From: Cellulophaga sp. HaHa_2_95
Lineage (GTDB): Bacteria; Bacteroidota; Bacteroidia; Flavobacteriales; Flavobacteriaceae
Reading direction: 5' to 3'
Assembly: GCF_019278565.1 (NCBI RefSeq)
Contig: NZ_CP058988.1
Location: forward strand, 434,001-498,000
Length of the DNA: 64,000 nucleotides
Positions 21,669-30,639 of the stretch are shown in pieces. Under the pieces are notes generated by a model, which was not told the DNA's origin, made no database searches, and was given only the letters and a program-made list of their open reading frames with translations. Within the stretch, counting starts at the first letter, position 1. Every line of letters begins with the position of its first letter. A program made the translations under genes and the position numbers.

Positions 21669-21740
21669 GGCATTGTGGTCGAATTGGATAGATAAAGTTC
21701 CGCAAGAACTTTCATAGTGGTTCGAGTCCACTCGATGCCT
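21669..21740 (+). tRNA. tRNA-Cys-like gene (GCA), with C instead of T at position 33
   Basis: 72 nt that fold as a cloverleaf. The acceptor GGCATTG/CGATGCC is identical to the real tRNA-Cys downstream. The D stem is GTC/GAT, the anticodon stem AAGTT/AACTT and the T stem AGTGG/CCACT with loop TTCGAGT; the discriminator is T73. The anticodon loop is CCGCAAG, giving anticodon GCA (Cys), but position 33 is C where nearly all tRNAs have U. The T stem carries a compensatory pair change relative to the other copy (AGCGG/CCGCT), and both anticodon arms changed while staying paired, which argues for a maintained RNA rather than random decay. It has its own -7-like box and terminator. It could be a diverged second tRNA-Cys, a non-translational tRNA or an early pseudogene. 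Confidence 0.7.
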
Positions 21741-21801
21741 CGAAAAAGAACGTTCAAATAGGTATATTTAGCCTCAAGTTCACTGCATAAAAGCGAAAAA
21801 G

Positions 21802-21842
21802 AAAGCTCTAAATTTTTTCAAAGAAAGATTTAGAGCTTTTTT
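21802..21842 (+). terminator. rho-independent terminator after the tRNA-Cys-like gene
   Basis: Perfect 12-bp arms AAAGCTCTAAAT and ATTTAGAGCTTT are followed by a T-run, about 60 nt downstream of the tRNA-like gene. This implies that gene is transcribed as a separate unit. Confidence 0.85.
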
Positions 21843-21898
21843 GTATTAAAAAAAGAATAAACATTGTCATAATTAATTTCTATTGTAATTAATTTTTG

Positions 21899-21906
21899 TA
21901 AATTTG
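21899..21906 (+). promoter_or_regulatory. -7 box of the tRNA-Cys promoter
   Basis: TAAATTTG matches the Bacteroidota TAnnTTTG consensus and ends 13 nt before the tRNA. A TTG occurs at 21883, closer than the usual -33 spacing, so only the -7 element is convincing. Confidence 0.6.
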
Positions 21907-21918
21907 CAATCCTAAATT

Positions 21919-21989
21919 GGCATTGTGGCCGAGTGGCTAGGCAGAGCTCTGCAAAAGCTTGTACAGCGGTTCGAATCCGCTCGATGCCT
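21919..21989 (+). tRNA. tRNA-Cys (GCA)
   Basis: 71 nt with a complete cloverleaf: acceptor GGCATTG/CGATGCC (one G-T wobble), D stem GCC/GGC, anticodon stem GAGCT/AGCTT with loop CTGCAAA (anticodon GCA at 21951-21953, U33 present), T stem AGCGG/CCGCT with loop TTCGAAT, and discriminator T73 as expected for tRNA-Cys. The 3' CCA is not encoded. Confidence 0.95.
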
Positions 21990-21994
21990 CTTCA

Positions 21995-22027
21995 AAATCC
22001 TCTTCTTTCATTAGAAGAGGATTTTTT
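21995..22027 (+). terminator. rho-independent terminator after tRNA-Cys
   Basis: 12-bp arms AAATCCTCTTCT and AGAAGAGGATTT are followed by a T-run, immediately after the tRNA. Confidence 0.88.
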
Positions 22028-22168
22028 GTTTTATAAATAATGTACTGCCCCTTAGCCAAAAATATCTTTTTAATAGAGCATAACTTCCCTGAAATTCCAT
22101 AACAGTAAGTAAATAATAATGTAACAAAACTTTTTGAAACTTAGTAATACCAAAGGAACTTCTGCTTA

Positions 22169-22774
22169 TTACAAATTTTTTAATTCTGCCTTCAAATTTT
22201 CTATTGCGGTTGTTTCTAATAGTGTTTTAAAGAAATCCGTTTTATAAATAGCTTCTAAATTCAACATATTCATCAATACTTTTTTTCTTCCTTTACGATC
22301 CATAAAATCCGGATAGATATAATATTCCTTTCGGATAGCTTTGGCATAAATAAGATAATTTTCAGGCTTTTCTCCTAGCACAGCTAAATCTAAATCTAAT
22401 AGAATATTAGTATCAGTATCATCAGATTGCATATGCTCTTTTGTAGCCTCAATAAGATCCATAACCTCCGTAATAGCCTCAAAAGATGTTTTTGAAATCA
22501 TTTTTTTAAAATACAAGGCACTTTGATGTTCATTATCACTTCTGGTAGTGTTATAAATACTATCATGATAATAAATAGCAAATAACATGGCATCTAAATT
22601 TTTGACTTCAGATTTTACGGTAGCTAACCAACGAAACATGTATGCCAAATGTTCTAGATTGTGATAATGTCTAGAACCAGCACTGTATTTATGTTTTAGT
22701 GCTACCCAACAGGCTTTGGCATAAGATTCATCATCCGTATAACGTTTCATCATCTTTAAAAAATCGTCTTCCAT
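22169..22774 (-). CDS. predicted metal-dependent HD-superfamily phosphohydrolase
   Basis: 201 aa from the ATG at 22774; the upstream in-frame extension adds 15 unlike residues and is less likely. It has the RHYHNLEH motif (H36, H38, H42) and YHDSIYN (H70, D71), the histidine/aspartate pattern of the HD family in COG4339. These small proteins are often labelled as predicted HD phosphohydrolases, and their substrate is unknown. No signal peptide is seen, so it is probably cytosolic. It is the last of six minus-strand genes ending at the tRNA genes and is separated from its neighbour by ~160 bp, so it is probably not in a tight operon. Confidence 0.8.
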   Translation of the reverse strand: MEDDFLKMMKRYTDDESYAKACWVALKHKYSAGSRHYHNLEHLAYMFRWLATVKSEVKNLDAMLFAIYYHDSIYNTTRSDNEHQSALYFKKMISKTSFEAITEVMDLIEATKEHMQSDDTDTNILLDLDLAVLGEKPENYLIYAKAIRKEYYIYPDFMDRKGRKKVLMNMLNLEAIYKTDFFKTLLETTAIENLKAELKNL

Positions 22775-22937
22775 CTTACTTATTTTTACAACACCAAAAG
22801 TTAACATCATTCGTACCACCTATCTACCTAAATCGTCCTTCAGTACACATTTTAAGTCGCTCTAAGCAACTTTGAGAATTAATCTTACTAAGTAGCTGTT
22901 TTTTTGTTTTTGAATAAATTAAAGCTACCTAAATAGA

Positions 22938-23885
22938 TTACAGATTTTTATGTACTGCTTTTATCTCCTCATAAATACGCTGGGTGCATATCGTAGTACA
23001 ATTCTCTGCACTACCATAGGTGATAATGGCCCCTGCAAACAATTCTAACTCCGTTTTATTTTTACCAGAATGTACATCTAACTGCAAAGAAGTGGGTGTT
23101 GTTGGTGGAAAAGTAGCTGCCTTTTCAAAAACTTTCTGAATAATATCAGGTGCCAGAAAAATATCTTTTTTTGCAGCAATAGTCTTTATTTCTTGCATAA
23201 TTTGGGTAGCTTCTTTTTTCTGAGAAGCCTCAGTACATACAGCACCAATAGAAGAATTATGTTTAGCAGATACCAAACCAAAACTAGCGATAAAAATAAA
23301 TTTTGACCAGATAGCACTCAGCGCATTCTCTTTAAATTCAAAATCGATAGTACTTTGTTCAAATACAGCTAATACCCAATCTAAATTTACGGACATATGT
23401 GCTGCATCTTTACCAAAAATTAATTTTCCAGCGGCACCTTTGTGGGCAACAATACCTTTTTCTTTGATATGTGAAGCCACATACACGCAAGAGGGTAAAA
23501 TAGTATTGTTTGGTAGTAGTGCCCGGATACGATCATAAATATCTGCACCATTCATCAGGGGAACTAAAATAGTGTTGGGCGTAATAACTGTAGAGAGCTG
23601 TTTACAAACGTTCTCCAAATCATATTCTTTAACGCAGATCAGTAGTAAATCGGGATCTTTTATAGCTGAGATGTGTTTATAAACAGCATCAGGGCGCGTA
23701 ATAGGATTTGCATGTTCTGGAGAAAGTAAGGTAAGTCCATGTTCTTTTACCGTGGTATAGGTAGTACCTCTAGCTACAAATGATACTTTATGTTGTTTAT
23801 TTTTTTCATTGGCCTGGTTAATTTTAAATCCAAAATAACCACCGACCCCACCAAGACCAATTATAACTATATGCTTTGTATTCAT
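22938..23885 (-). CDS. ketopantoate reductase (ApbA/PanE) family oxidoreductase
   Basis: 315 aa starting at the ATG at 23885, which directly precedes the Rossmann motif HIVIIGLGGVGGYFG. It contains CVKEYDLENV and LVPLMNGADIYD typical of the NADPH-binding half, WSKFIFIASFG with the likely catalytic Lys, and a C-terminal helical half (LQLDVHSGKNKTELELFAGAI) that fits PanE/ApbA. PanE reduces 2-dehydropantoate to pantoate for coenzyme A. Many family members act on other 2-oxo acids, so the family call is firm but the substrate is not. The Crp/Fnr-type regulator gene lies 62 bp upstream on the same strand. Confidence 0.82.
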   Translation of the reverse strand: MNTKHIVIIGLGGVGGYFGFKINQANEKNKQHKVSFVARGTTYTTVKEHGLTLLSPEHANPITRPDAVYKHISAIKDPDLLLICVKEYDLENVCKQLSTVITPNTILVPLMNGADIYDRIRALLPNNTILPSCVYVASHIKEKGIVAHKGAAGKLIFGKDAAHMSVNLDWVLAVFEQSTIDFEFKENALSAIWSKFIFIASFGLVSAKHNSSIGAVCTEASQKKEATQIMQEIKTIAAKKDIFLAPDIIQKVFEKAATFPPTTPTSLQLDVHSGKNKTELELFAGAIITYGSAENCTTICTQRIYEEIKAVHKNL

Positions 23886-23947
23886 TTTATTTTTTTTACA
23901 AAGATGGATAGGCATTGTTCTTTAGTAACTTGATAAATGACAAGAAA

Positions 23948-24529
23948 TTACATTTTACTAATTTCTTTCCTAATTCTACTTAAACTACTATCAGTAATGC
24001 CTAAATAGGAAGCTATAATTTTAAGCGGTACGTGCTGAAAAATATGTGGTTGTACTTTTAAAAGATTTAGATACCGTGTTTCTGCTTTCTGACTAGCCAT
24101 TTCAATTAACCTATCGTTTAATTTATAGTAATTTATAACAAACAATAGTCTGCTGAATTCTCTAAACTCTGTGATGTTATGAAAATTATCCTGCACGTTA
24201 TCAAAATTCGTTTCCCAAAAAGTACAATCTGTTAATGTTTGATATATTTCTTTGGTAGGTTGTTTTTTAAAGAAAGATAGGAAGTCATTCACAAAGCAAG
24301 GAGCTGTATAAATATTGGTAGTTACCTCCTCATTATCTTCATTTAAAATATACGAACGTACATATCCCTGTTCTAAAAAATAGGTTTTTGTACTGATGGT
24401 GTTTTTATCTAATAAAACGGTATTTTTTTCTAAAGTAAATGGGCAGAAGCTTGCTGTAATTTTTTCTACAATGGGTTCCGGAATGGGAAATAACGAATGG
24501 AAATAGCTATTAATGTTGGATTTATCCAT
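23948..24529 (-). CDS. Crp/Fnr-family transcriptional regulator
   Basis: 193 aa. The N-terminal ~120 residues look like a cyclic-nucleotide-binding-fold sensor (EKNTVLLDKNTISTKTYFLE, GYVRSYILNEDNEEVTTNIY). The C-terminus has a short winged-helix HTH (HVPLKIIASYLGITDSSLSRIRKEI). No Cys cluster for an Fe-S sensor is seen. In Bacteroidota such short Crp-like proteins commonly control one adjacent efflux or redox gene. Here the LysE-type exporter (72 bp upstream) and the PanE-like gene (62 bp downstream) are candidate targets, which is inference. Confidence 0.85.
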   Translation of the reverse strand: MDKSNINSYFHSLFPIPEPIVEKITASFCPFTLEKNTVLLDKNTISTKTYFLEQGYVRSYILNEDNEEVTTNIYTAPCFVNDFLSFFKKQPTKEIYQTLTDCTFWETNFDNVQDNFHNITEFREFSRLLFVINYYKLNDRLIEMASQKAETRYLNLLKVQPHIFQHVPLKIIASYLGITDSSLSRIRKEISKM

Positions 24530-24601
24530 AGGCTTATTGGTCTGTAGTTTTCCTGTAGGTTCGTTGTTAATAACTACACTAAAAGTCTACAGTAGTTGTT
24601 T

Positions 24602-25273
24602 TTATTCTGCTTCACGTATTAACTCTATACCTTCTTGAAAGTTTAATTTGTCTTTAGGTAAAAAGCCTTTTGTGATTAATACTAGACCACAGATAATTAA
24701 AATAACTCCTAAGAGTTTCTTTACTAAAAAAATACGTTTTGGAGTAAGTTTTTTACGTAATTGCTTTGCTAATAACATTTTAAAGAGGTCTGTAACAAAA
24801 TAAGCACCTATCATAGAACCAAAAAATACCAATATACGTTCGCCGTTATTATCTAAACTAGGCCCAACAATGATGATGATCCCTAACCAAAATACAAGAA
24901 CACCAATATTGATAAAATTAAGAAGAAAGCCTTTTACAAATAAACTCAGATAATCACCGCTCGTAACTTTGACATCCTCATTTCTAAGTTTTACTTGTTT
25001 GGTTTTAAAAGTGATAATACCATAAACCAATAATATGACACCACCAAAGACATAGAGTCCTGGCTGATTGCTTAAATTTTCTAGCAATTGAAAGCTACTA
25101 AAATAAGCTGCTGTTATAAATAAAATATCAGCTAAAATAACGCCTAAATCAAATATTAGGGCAGCTCTAAAACCTTTTGTTGCACTCGTTTCAAGGAGTA
25201 CAAAAAAAACAGGGCCAATCATAAAGCTTAAAAAAAAACCTAATGGAATGGCTGCCTGTATATCTTCGATCAT
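24602..25273 (-). CDS. LysE-family translocator (amino-acid or metabolite exporter)
   Basis: 223 aa with about six hydrophobic segments. The N-terminus (AIPLGFFLSFMIGPVFFVLLETSATKGFRAALIFDLGVILAD) matches the LysE/RhtB family signature P-x-G-P-x-x, here I-G-P. A cytoplasmic loop rich in Lys lies near residues 85-105, and the protein ends with a soluble tail. These exporters move amino acids or related compounds out of the cell; the substrate is unknown. The gene starts 6 bp after the stop of the DUF2807 gene upstream, so the two probably form an operon. Confidence 0.85.
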   Translation of the reverse strand: MIEDIQAAIPLGFFLSFMIGPVFFVLLETSATKGFRAALIFDLGVILADILFITAAYFSSFQLLENLSNQPGLYVFGGVILLVYGIITFKTKQVKLRNEDVKVTSGDYLSLFVKGFLLNFINIGVLVFWLGIIIIVGPSLDNNGERILVFFGSMIGAYFVTDLFKMLLAKQLRKKLTPKRIFLVKKLLGVILIICGLVLITKGFLPKDKLNFQEGIELIREAE

Positions 25274-25279
25274 AAATAT

Positions 25280-25960
25280 CTACATTCTTTTTATGGTTCC
25301 TCCAAAAACAGTTTTCTCTTCCATTTTCTTAGGATTCCCATAAACTAAAACTTCTCCTCCTGCTTTTACACTTGCTTTCACATAGTTAACCGCATAAATT
25401 TCTGCTTTAGAACCTGCATTTACATTTACGGTAGTAAAATTTGTTTTAAAAGCTTTTCCTTGATAAATACCACCGGTATTGATCATTACATCTTGATTAT
25501 CAGAAAAACCTGTTGTGGTAATAATACCGCCCGTAACTGTTTTAATTAGCAACTGTTCTACTTGTGTGTTAATCACTAGCTCACCACCTTCTTGAGCTTT
25601 AAGCTCTAGTAAATCTTGCTTTATAGCTTCTTTACTGGTAATACGCGCATCTTCATTAACATCAAGAGTAATTAATTCTTCTGTGTAATACAAATCTACG
25701 AAAGTTCTATAACCACTGAAAATTTTACCAATTTCCATTCGTAATTTTAATACACCATCATTATTAATAATAGCTACTTTAGTGGTATTTGCACCCGTAA
25801 TCACGGCTTTATTAACACTAGACTTTATTAAATTAATAGATAAACCATCAAAAGCTTTAACGGTTGTAAATTTATCAAGATTTTGAGTAACCTTCTCGTT
25901 TTGTGCTTGCCCATTAATTAGTGCAAACACTAAGAAAATTACTATAAAATATTGTTTCAT
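25280..25960 (-). CDS. secreted DUF2807 (head GIN domain) protein
   Basis: 226 aa. A signal peptide (MKQYFIVIFLVFALINGQAQ) is followed by a putative auto-transporter adhesin head GIN domain (DUF2807): FTTVKAFDGLSINLIKSSVNKAVI at the start and a right-handed beta-solenoid-like ladder later (GGIITTTGFSDNQDVMINTGG, VNAGSKAEIYAVNYVKASVKAGG). It ends in a short basic tail after YGNPKK. Members are common in the Bacteroidota envelope, and their role is unclear. It is probably co-transcribed with the LysE exporter that follows by 6 bp. Confidence 0.82.
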   Translation of the reverse strand: MKQYFIVIFLVFALINGQAQNEKVTQNLDKFTTVKAFDGLSINLIKSSVNKAVITGANTTKVAIINNDGVLKLRMEIGKIFSGYRTFVDLYYTEELITLDVNEDARITSKEAIKQDLLELKAQEGGELVINTQVEQLLIKTVTGGIITTTGFSDNQDVMINTGGIYQGKAFKTNFTTVNVNAGSKAEIYAVNYVKASVKAGGEVLVYGNPKKMEEKTVFGGTIKRM

Positions 25961-26025
25961 TTTTGTTGTTTTTAGGTACTACTAACTAATACTAAACAAA
26001 TTCTATTCCAAAATGTAAAAACTGA

Positions 26026-28215
26026 CTATTCTGCTTTACCAATCAATGTAAAATCAAGATGTCTTTTTACAAGATCTGTGTTCTTAACCATCACTTTAAC
26101 TTCGTCTCCCAATTGGTATACAGTCTTGGTACGTTCTCCAATAATAGCATATTCTTTTTCGTCAAAGTTATAATAATCGCCTTTTATATCACTGATACGA
26201 ACCATTCCTTCGCATTTGTTTTCTATAATCTCTACATAGATGCCCCATTCGGTAACTCCAGAAATAACGCCAATAAATTCACGATCTTGATGATCTTCCA
26301 TGAATTTAATTTGCATGTACTTAATAGAATCACGTTCAGCACTAGCGGCTAATCCTTCCATATCTGAAGAATGTTTACATTTTTCTTCGTACACTTCTTT
26401 TTTAGCGGTAGCACCATTATCTAAATAATGTTGTAATAAACGGTGCACCATCACATCTGGATACCTACGTATTGGTGAGGTAAAATGCGTATAATAATCA
26501 AAAGCCAAACCATAGTGACCAATATTGTCTGTGGTATAAATAGCCTTACTCATGGTACGTATGGCAAGGGTATCTACCATATTTTGTTCCCCTTTACCTT
26601 TAACATCTTCTAAAAGCTGGTTCAAAGAACTACTTATCGTTTTTTTACTTTTAAAATCAAGCTTGTGGCCAAAACGAGAAATAATCCCATTTAATGCCAT
26701 AAGTTTCTCTTCATTAGGTTCATCATGAACCCGGTATACAAAAGTTTTTTCAGGTTTTTGCTTCCCTATAAACTCTGCTACTTTTCTATTGGCTAAAAGC
26801 ATAAACTCTTCAATAAGTTTATTAGCATCTTTTGCCTCTTTAAAATAAACACTTTCTGGTTCTCCTTCTGGTGTTAAATTAAAACGTACTTCTACTTTAT
26901 CAAAAGAAATAGCTCCTGCCGTCATTCTGCGAGAACGCATAATTTTTGCAAGTTCATCTAATTTCAAAGTAGCATTTACAACAGCTTCAGAAACTTCATA
27001 AGCAGCACCTCTAATAGAAATATCTTCAGGAATGCTATTTACGTTATTTTCAATAATGTGTTGTGCTTCTTCATAAGCAAAACGCTCATCAGAATTAATA
27101 ACCGTTCTACCAAACCATTGGTCTATAACATGTGCTTTTTTATCAATCTCAAAGATGGCAGAGAAAGTATATTTTTCCTCATGCGGACGTAATGAACACG
27201 CATTGTTAGATAAAACTTCTGGTAACATAGGTACTACTCTGTCTACCAAATATACCGAAGTTGCTCTTTCATACGCTTCATCATCCATCACCGTATCTGG
27301 TGTTAGATAATGAGATACATCTGCAATATGAATACCTATCTCGTAATTTCCATTTTCTAGAACTTCAAAAGATAAAGCATCATCAAAATCTTTAGCATCT
27401 CGCGGATCAATGGTAAAGGTCAGCGTATCACGCATATCTCTACGTTTTGCAATTTCTTCTGGTTTTATAGAAGTATCTAGATCATTTGCAAATTGTTCTA
27501 CTTCCACAGGAAATTCATACGGTAAACCATATTCTGCTAAAATAGAATGTATTTCTGTATTGTGTTCTCCTGGTTTTCCCAATACTTGCGTAATAGTACC
27601 ATAAGGAGAATCGCCTTTATCTGGCCATTCGTTATATTCTACAATAACCTTATCACCATCTTGAGCATTATTTATTTTGTCTTTTGGTATAAAGAAATCC
27701 GTATACATTCTAAAATCGCCGATACGTACAAAAGCAAATGACTTTTGCATGTCTACAATCCCTACAAAACTAGTTTTATAGCGTTTTACAATTTTAGTAA
27801 CTTCTCCTTCTAATTTCTTTCCTTTTCTACGTGGATAGATGTAAATTTCTACCGTATCCTTGTGAAAAGCTCTGTTTATTTTGTTTACGGGAACAAAAAC
27901 ATCATCATCCATACCTTCAATTATGATGTAGGCATTTCCTCTTCCTGTAATATCAACAGTACCAGTATGGTAGGTTTTTGTATTCTCTATAGCCTTGTAT
28001 TTCCCTGGTGAGGTTTCTACAATTCTACGTTTCTCTTTAAGTTGTACTAATCTCTTTATTAAGTCATTACGGTCATTAGCTTCACTAATTTGTATCTTAG
28101 CAGCAATCTCTTTGTAATTAAAACTTTTATTAGGTTCCTTTTCTAGGACAGTGAAAATACCTCTTGTAATTTCATTCTTTTTCTGTCCTGAAGACCTTTT
28201 CTTTTTCTTCGACAT
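26026..28215 (-). CDS. rnr: ribonuclease R
   Basis: 729 aa. It has a Lys-rich N-terminus, a winged-helix domain (ITRGIFTVLEKEPNKSFNYKEIA), two cold-shock/OB domains (about 80-220), the RNB catalytic domain with TIDPRDAKDFDDAL (D270, D273, D276, D278, D279 are likely metal ligands), and a C-terminal S1 domain (FIGVISGVTEWGIYVEI). RNase R is a 3'-to-5' processive exoribonuclease that degrades structured RNA. The ATG at 28215 opens into the AT-rich gap shared with divergent rpiB. Confidence 0.95.
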   Translation of the reverse strand: MSKKKKRSSGQKKNEITRGIFTVLEKEPNKSFNYKEIAAKIQISEANDRNDLIKRLVQLKEKRRIVETSPGKYKAIENTKTYHTGTVDITGRGNAYIIIEGMDDDVFVPVNKINRAFHKDTVEIYIYPRRKGKKLEGEVTKIVKRYKTSFVGIVDMQKSFAFVRIGDFRMYTDFFIPKDKINNAQDGDKVIVEYNEWPDKGDSPYGTITQVLGKPGEHNTEIHSILAEYGLPYEFPVEVEQFANDLDTSIKPEEIAKRRDMRDTLTFTIDPRDAKDFDDALSFEVLENGNYEIGIHIADVSHYLTPDTVMDDEAYERATSVYLVDRVVPMLPEVLSNNACSLRPHEEKYTFSAIFEIDKKAHVIDQWFGRTVINSDERFAYEEAQHIIENNVNSIPEDISIRGAAYEVSEAVVNATLKLDELAKIMRSRRMTAGAISFDKVEVRFNLTPEGEPESVYFKEAKDANKLIEEFMLLANRKVAEFIGKQKPEKTFVYRVHDEPNEEKLMALNGIISRFGHKLDFKSKKTISSSLNQLLEDVKGKGEQNMVDTLAIRTMSKAIYTTDNIGHYGLAFDYYTHFTSPIRRYPDVMVHRLLQHYLDNGATAKKEVYEEKCKHSSDMEGLAASAERDSIKYMQIKFMEDHQDREFIGVISGVTEWGIYVEIIENKCEGMVRISDIKGDYYNFDEKEYAIIGERTKTVYQLGDEVKVMVKNTDLVKRHLDFTLIGKAE

Positions 28216-28823
28216 TCAATTCTTTAATTTATCGGAAAATTACAAATTATAATCCATAGGTAGCATTAAGCATTTGTAAAGTCACTTTTTTAAATCTTCT
28301 TAGTTATAAACATATATAATATATATACTTTTTCTTTTTTTTAAAATTTAAATAAAATGGTGATTATTATAGTCTGTTAATAACCGATATAAATTTAATT
28401 AAGTTTACTTGTTTTGCGTTTATAAATAACTTTATTGACAATTTATACAATTGATTATAAATTTAGAATCAGTTGTTTAAATAGGTTATTAACTAATCTT
28501 AATAACTTCTGTGAACATAAAATTATTGATAAGTAGATGTAAATTTATTGTTAACTACTCGGTTTGAAGTTGTGATATCTTTCAAGTAGATTTTTAGAAG
28601 TTTATCGTTGAAATACCAATAACTTTTGTAAACCAGAATTACTATTTAATATCAAAATTTACTAGTTAGTTTTTTTAAGTAGTTTATCAACAATTCTACA
28701 TAATTACTAAAGAGCTAAGTAACAGCATCTTTTCCTTTTGGTTAAAAAAATGTTGTTAATAAGCCAAAATCTGTGGTGAAACCATAGGTATTTGTACCTT
28801 TACGGTATAAATAACAGTGTATT
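28216..28823. other. AT-rich divergent intergenic region (rnr / rpiB); candidate origin-like DNA
   Basis: 608 bp without a credible ORF, with genes diverging on both sides. It has a very AT-rich tract (about 28309-28360) and several related 9-mers: TGTTAATAA at 28375 and 28754 (complement TTATTAACA), TTATTAACT at 28486 and TTATCAACA at 28684. TTATCAACA is one mismatch and TTATTAACA two from the DnaA box TTATCCACA. It must also hold the promoters of both flanking genes. The origin interpretation is a hypothesis only. Confidence 0.35.
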
Positions 28824-29255
28824 ATGAAGATAGCTATAGGCAATGACCATGCCGGTACAGATTATAAATTAGCCATTGTAGGAATGTTAAAATCTATGCA
28901 TATAGAGGTTAAGAACTATGGTACTGATGGTACTGATAGTGTAGACTATCCAGATTTTGTTCATCCCGTGGCAGAAGATGTAGCTTCTAACGCTGTAGAT
29001 TTTGGTATCATTATATGTGGTAGTGGTAATGGTGCTTCAATTACCGCTAATAAACATCAAAAAGTACGTTCTGCTTTATGTTGGACGAATGAGATAGTTG
29101 CTTTGGCAAGACAACATAATGATGCTAATATTTTGAGTCTTCCTGCGCGTTATATATCATTACCTCAAGCTTTAGAAATGGTCAAAACATTTTTAGACAC
29201 CAAATTTGAAGGTGGTAGACATGAACGCAGAGTAGAAAAAATACCTTGTAAATAA
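28824..29255 (+). CDS. rpiB: ribose 5-phosphate isomerase B
   Basis: 143 aa, the usual RpiB length. It has MKIAIGNDHAG at the N-terminus (D8, H9), the catalytic Cys in GIIICGSGNG (C65), the HNDANIL segment and the C-terminal phosphate-binding GGRHERRV. It interconverts ribose 5-phosphate and ribulose 5-phosphate in the pentose phosphate pathway. It heads a tight plus-strand group with the CDF transporter (8 bp gap) and the GNAT gene. Confidence 0.95.
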   Translation: MKIAIGNDHAGTDYKLAIVGMLKSMHIEVKNYGTDGTDSVDYPDFVHPVAEDVASNAVDFGIIICGSGNGASITANKHQKVRSALCWTNEIVALARQHNDANILSLPARYISLPQALEMVKTFLDTKFEGGRHERRVEKIPCK

Positions 29256-29263
29256 GAATAGGT

Positions 29264-30184
29264 ATGGGTCACAATCACGCACATGGCCATCAACATAACC
29301 ATCCAGATCTAAAAGGAAGAAATCTTCTTATATCTATCTTATTAAATATTATTATCACCGTAGCGCAAGTTATTGGTGGTTTGGTATCTGGTAGTTTGTC
29401 TTTATTGTCTGATGCGCTGCACAATTTTAGTGATGTCTTATCGCTTATTGTGAGTTATATAGCCACTTTATTTGCAAAAAAAGAAGCGTCTACCAATAAA
29501 ACATTTGGCTATAAACGCGCAGAGATTATTGCGGCCTTTGTAAACTCTGCTTCCTTAATAATAGTTGCTATTATATTAATCAAAGAAGCTGTAGAACGTT
29601 TTTTTGAGGCGCAACCGGTGATTCAATCAAATATTGTTATTTGGCTTTCCTTATTAGGTATTGTGGCTAATGGCTTAAGTGTCTTATTGTTAAAGAAAGA
29701 CGCTGATAGCAATATGAACATGAAATCTGCTTATCTACATTTACTAACAGATATGTTAGCTTCTGTAGCAGTATTAATAGGTGGTCTAGTCATGAAATTC
29801 TATGAATTGTATTGGGTAGATGCTTTGCTTACCTTAATTATTGCATTTTACCTTATCTATGTAGGGTATGATCTTTTAAAAACATCTACGCGGGTACTCA
29901 TGCTTTTTACTCCTAATACCATAGAAGTTAATAAAATTGTAGAAGCTTTACATAAGATAGATACAATCAAGAATGTACACCACGTACATATTTGGCAATT
30001 AAATGAAGACGAAATACATTTAGAAGCCCATATAGATTTTGATACCGATATTCGCTTATCAGAGTTTGATGCTATATTAGAGAAGATAGAGGAAGAGGTG
30101 TTTCATAAATTCGGAATTAACCACGTGAATATTCAACCTGAATATGATAAGGTAGATAACAAACAAATTATAGTTCAAGATTAA
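29264..30184 (+). CDS. cation diffusion facilitator (CDF) transporter, zinc type
   Basis: 306 aa. It has a His-rich N-terminus (MGHNHAHGHQHNH), six predicted membrane segments, and HxxxD metal sites in TM2 (DALHNFSDV, H53/D57) and TM5 (HLLTDMLAS), the pattern typical of zinc-type CDF proteins. The C-terminal cytoplasmic domain (KNVHHVHIWQLNEDEIHLEAHI) is standard for the family. It exports Zn2+ (perhaps Co2+ or Cd2+) from the cytosol in exchange for protons. It is probably co-transcribed with rpiB and the GNAT gene. Confidence 0.92.
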   Translation: MGHNHAHGHQHNHPDLKGRNLLISILLNIIITVAQVIGGLVSGSLSLLSDALHNFSDVLSLIVSYIATLFAKKEASTNKTFGYKRAEIIAAFVNSASLIIVAIILIKEAVERFFEAQPVIQSNIVIWLSLLGIVANGLSVLLLKKDADSNMNMKSAYLHLLTDMLASVAVLIGGLVMKFYELYWVDALLTLIIAFYLIYVGYDLLKTSTRVLMLFTPNTIEVNKIVEALHKIDTIKNVHHVHIWQLNEDEIHLEAHIDFDTDIRLSEFDAILEKIEEEVFHKFGINHVNIQPEYDKVDNKQIIVQD

Positions 30185-30187
30185 GCT

Positions 30188-30631
30188 ATGTTACAAGTTC
30201 AAGTAAAAGAATTTAAAGATTTATCTACCGTAGAATTGTATGCTATTTTACAATTACGTAGTGAAGTATTCGTGGTAGAACAAGACTGTGTATATCAGGA
30301 TTTAGATGGGAAAGACTTCAAATCATTGCATATTATTGGGTATCATGAGGAAGATGTAGCGGCTTATACGCGTATTTTTAAAGCAGGGGATTATTTTCAA
30401 GAAGCCAGTATTGGTAGGGTAGTGGTGAATCCTAAATACCGAAAAGATGGTTTCGGTAGAGAAATTATGAAAGCCTCTATTGCTGCGGTTAAAACAGCGT
30501 ATGATGAAGATACTATTCGTATTTCTGCTCAAAAATACCTTTTAAAATTCTACACCTCTTTAGGGTTTCATGTTGTTGGTGAAGAATATTTAGAAGATGG
30601 TATTCCGCACATGAACATGATTAAAAATTAG
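30188..30631 (+). CDS. GNAT-family N-acetyltransferase (ElaA-like)
   Basis: 147 aa. The start VKEFKDLSTVELYAILQLRSEVFVVEQDCVYQDLDGKD is the ElaA signature. The acetyl-CoA-binding segment IGRVVVNPKYRKDGFGREIM and the end YTSLGFHVVGEEYLEDGIPHMNM also match. It begins 3 bp after the CDF stop, so translational coupling is likely. The acceptor substrate of ElaA proteins is not established. Confidence 0.88.
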   Translation: MLQVQVKEFKDLSTVELYAILQLRSEVFVVEQDCVYQDLDGKDFKSLHIIGYHEEDVAAYTRIFKAGDYFQEASIGRVVVNPKYRKDGFGREIMKASIAAVKTAYDEDTIRISAQKYLLKFYTSLGFHVVGEEYLEDGIPHMNMIKN

Positions 30632-30639
30632 CCTGTTTA

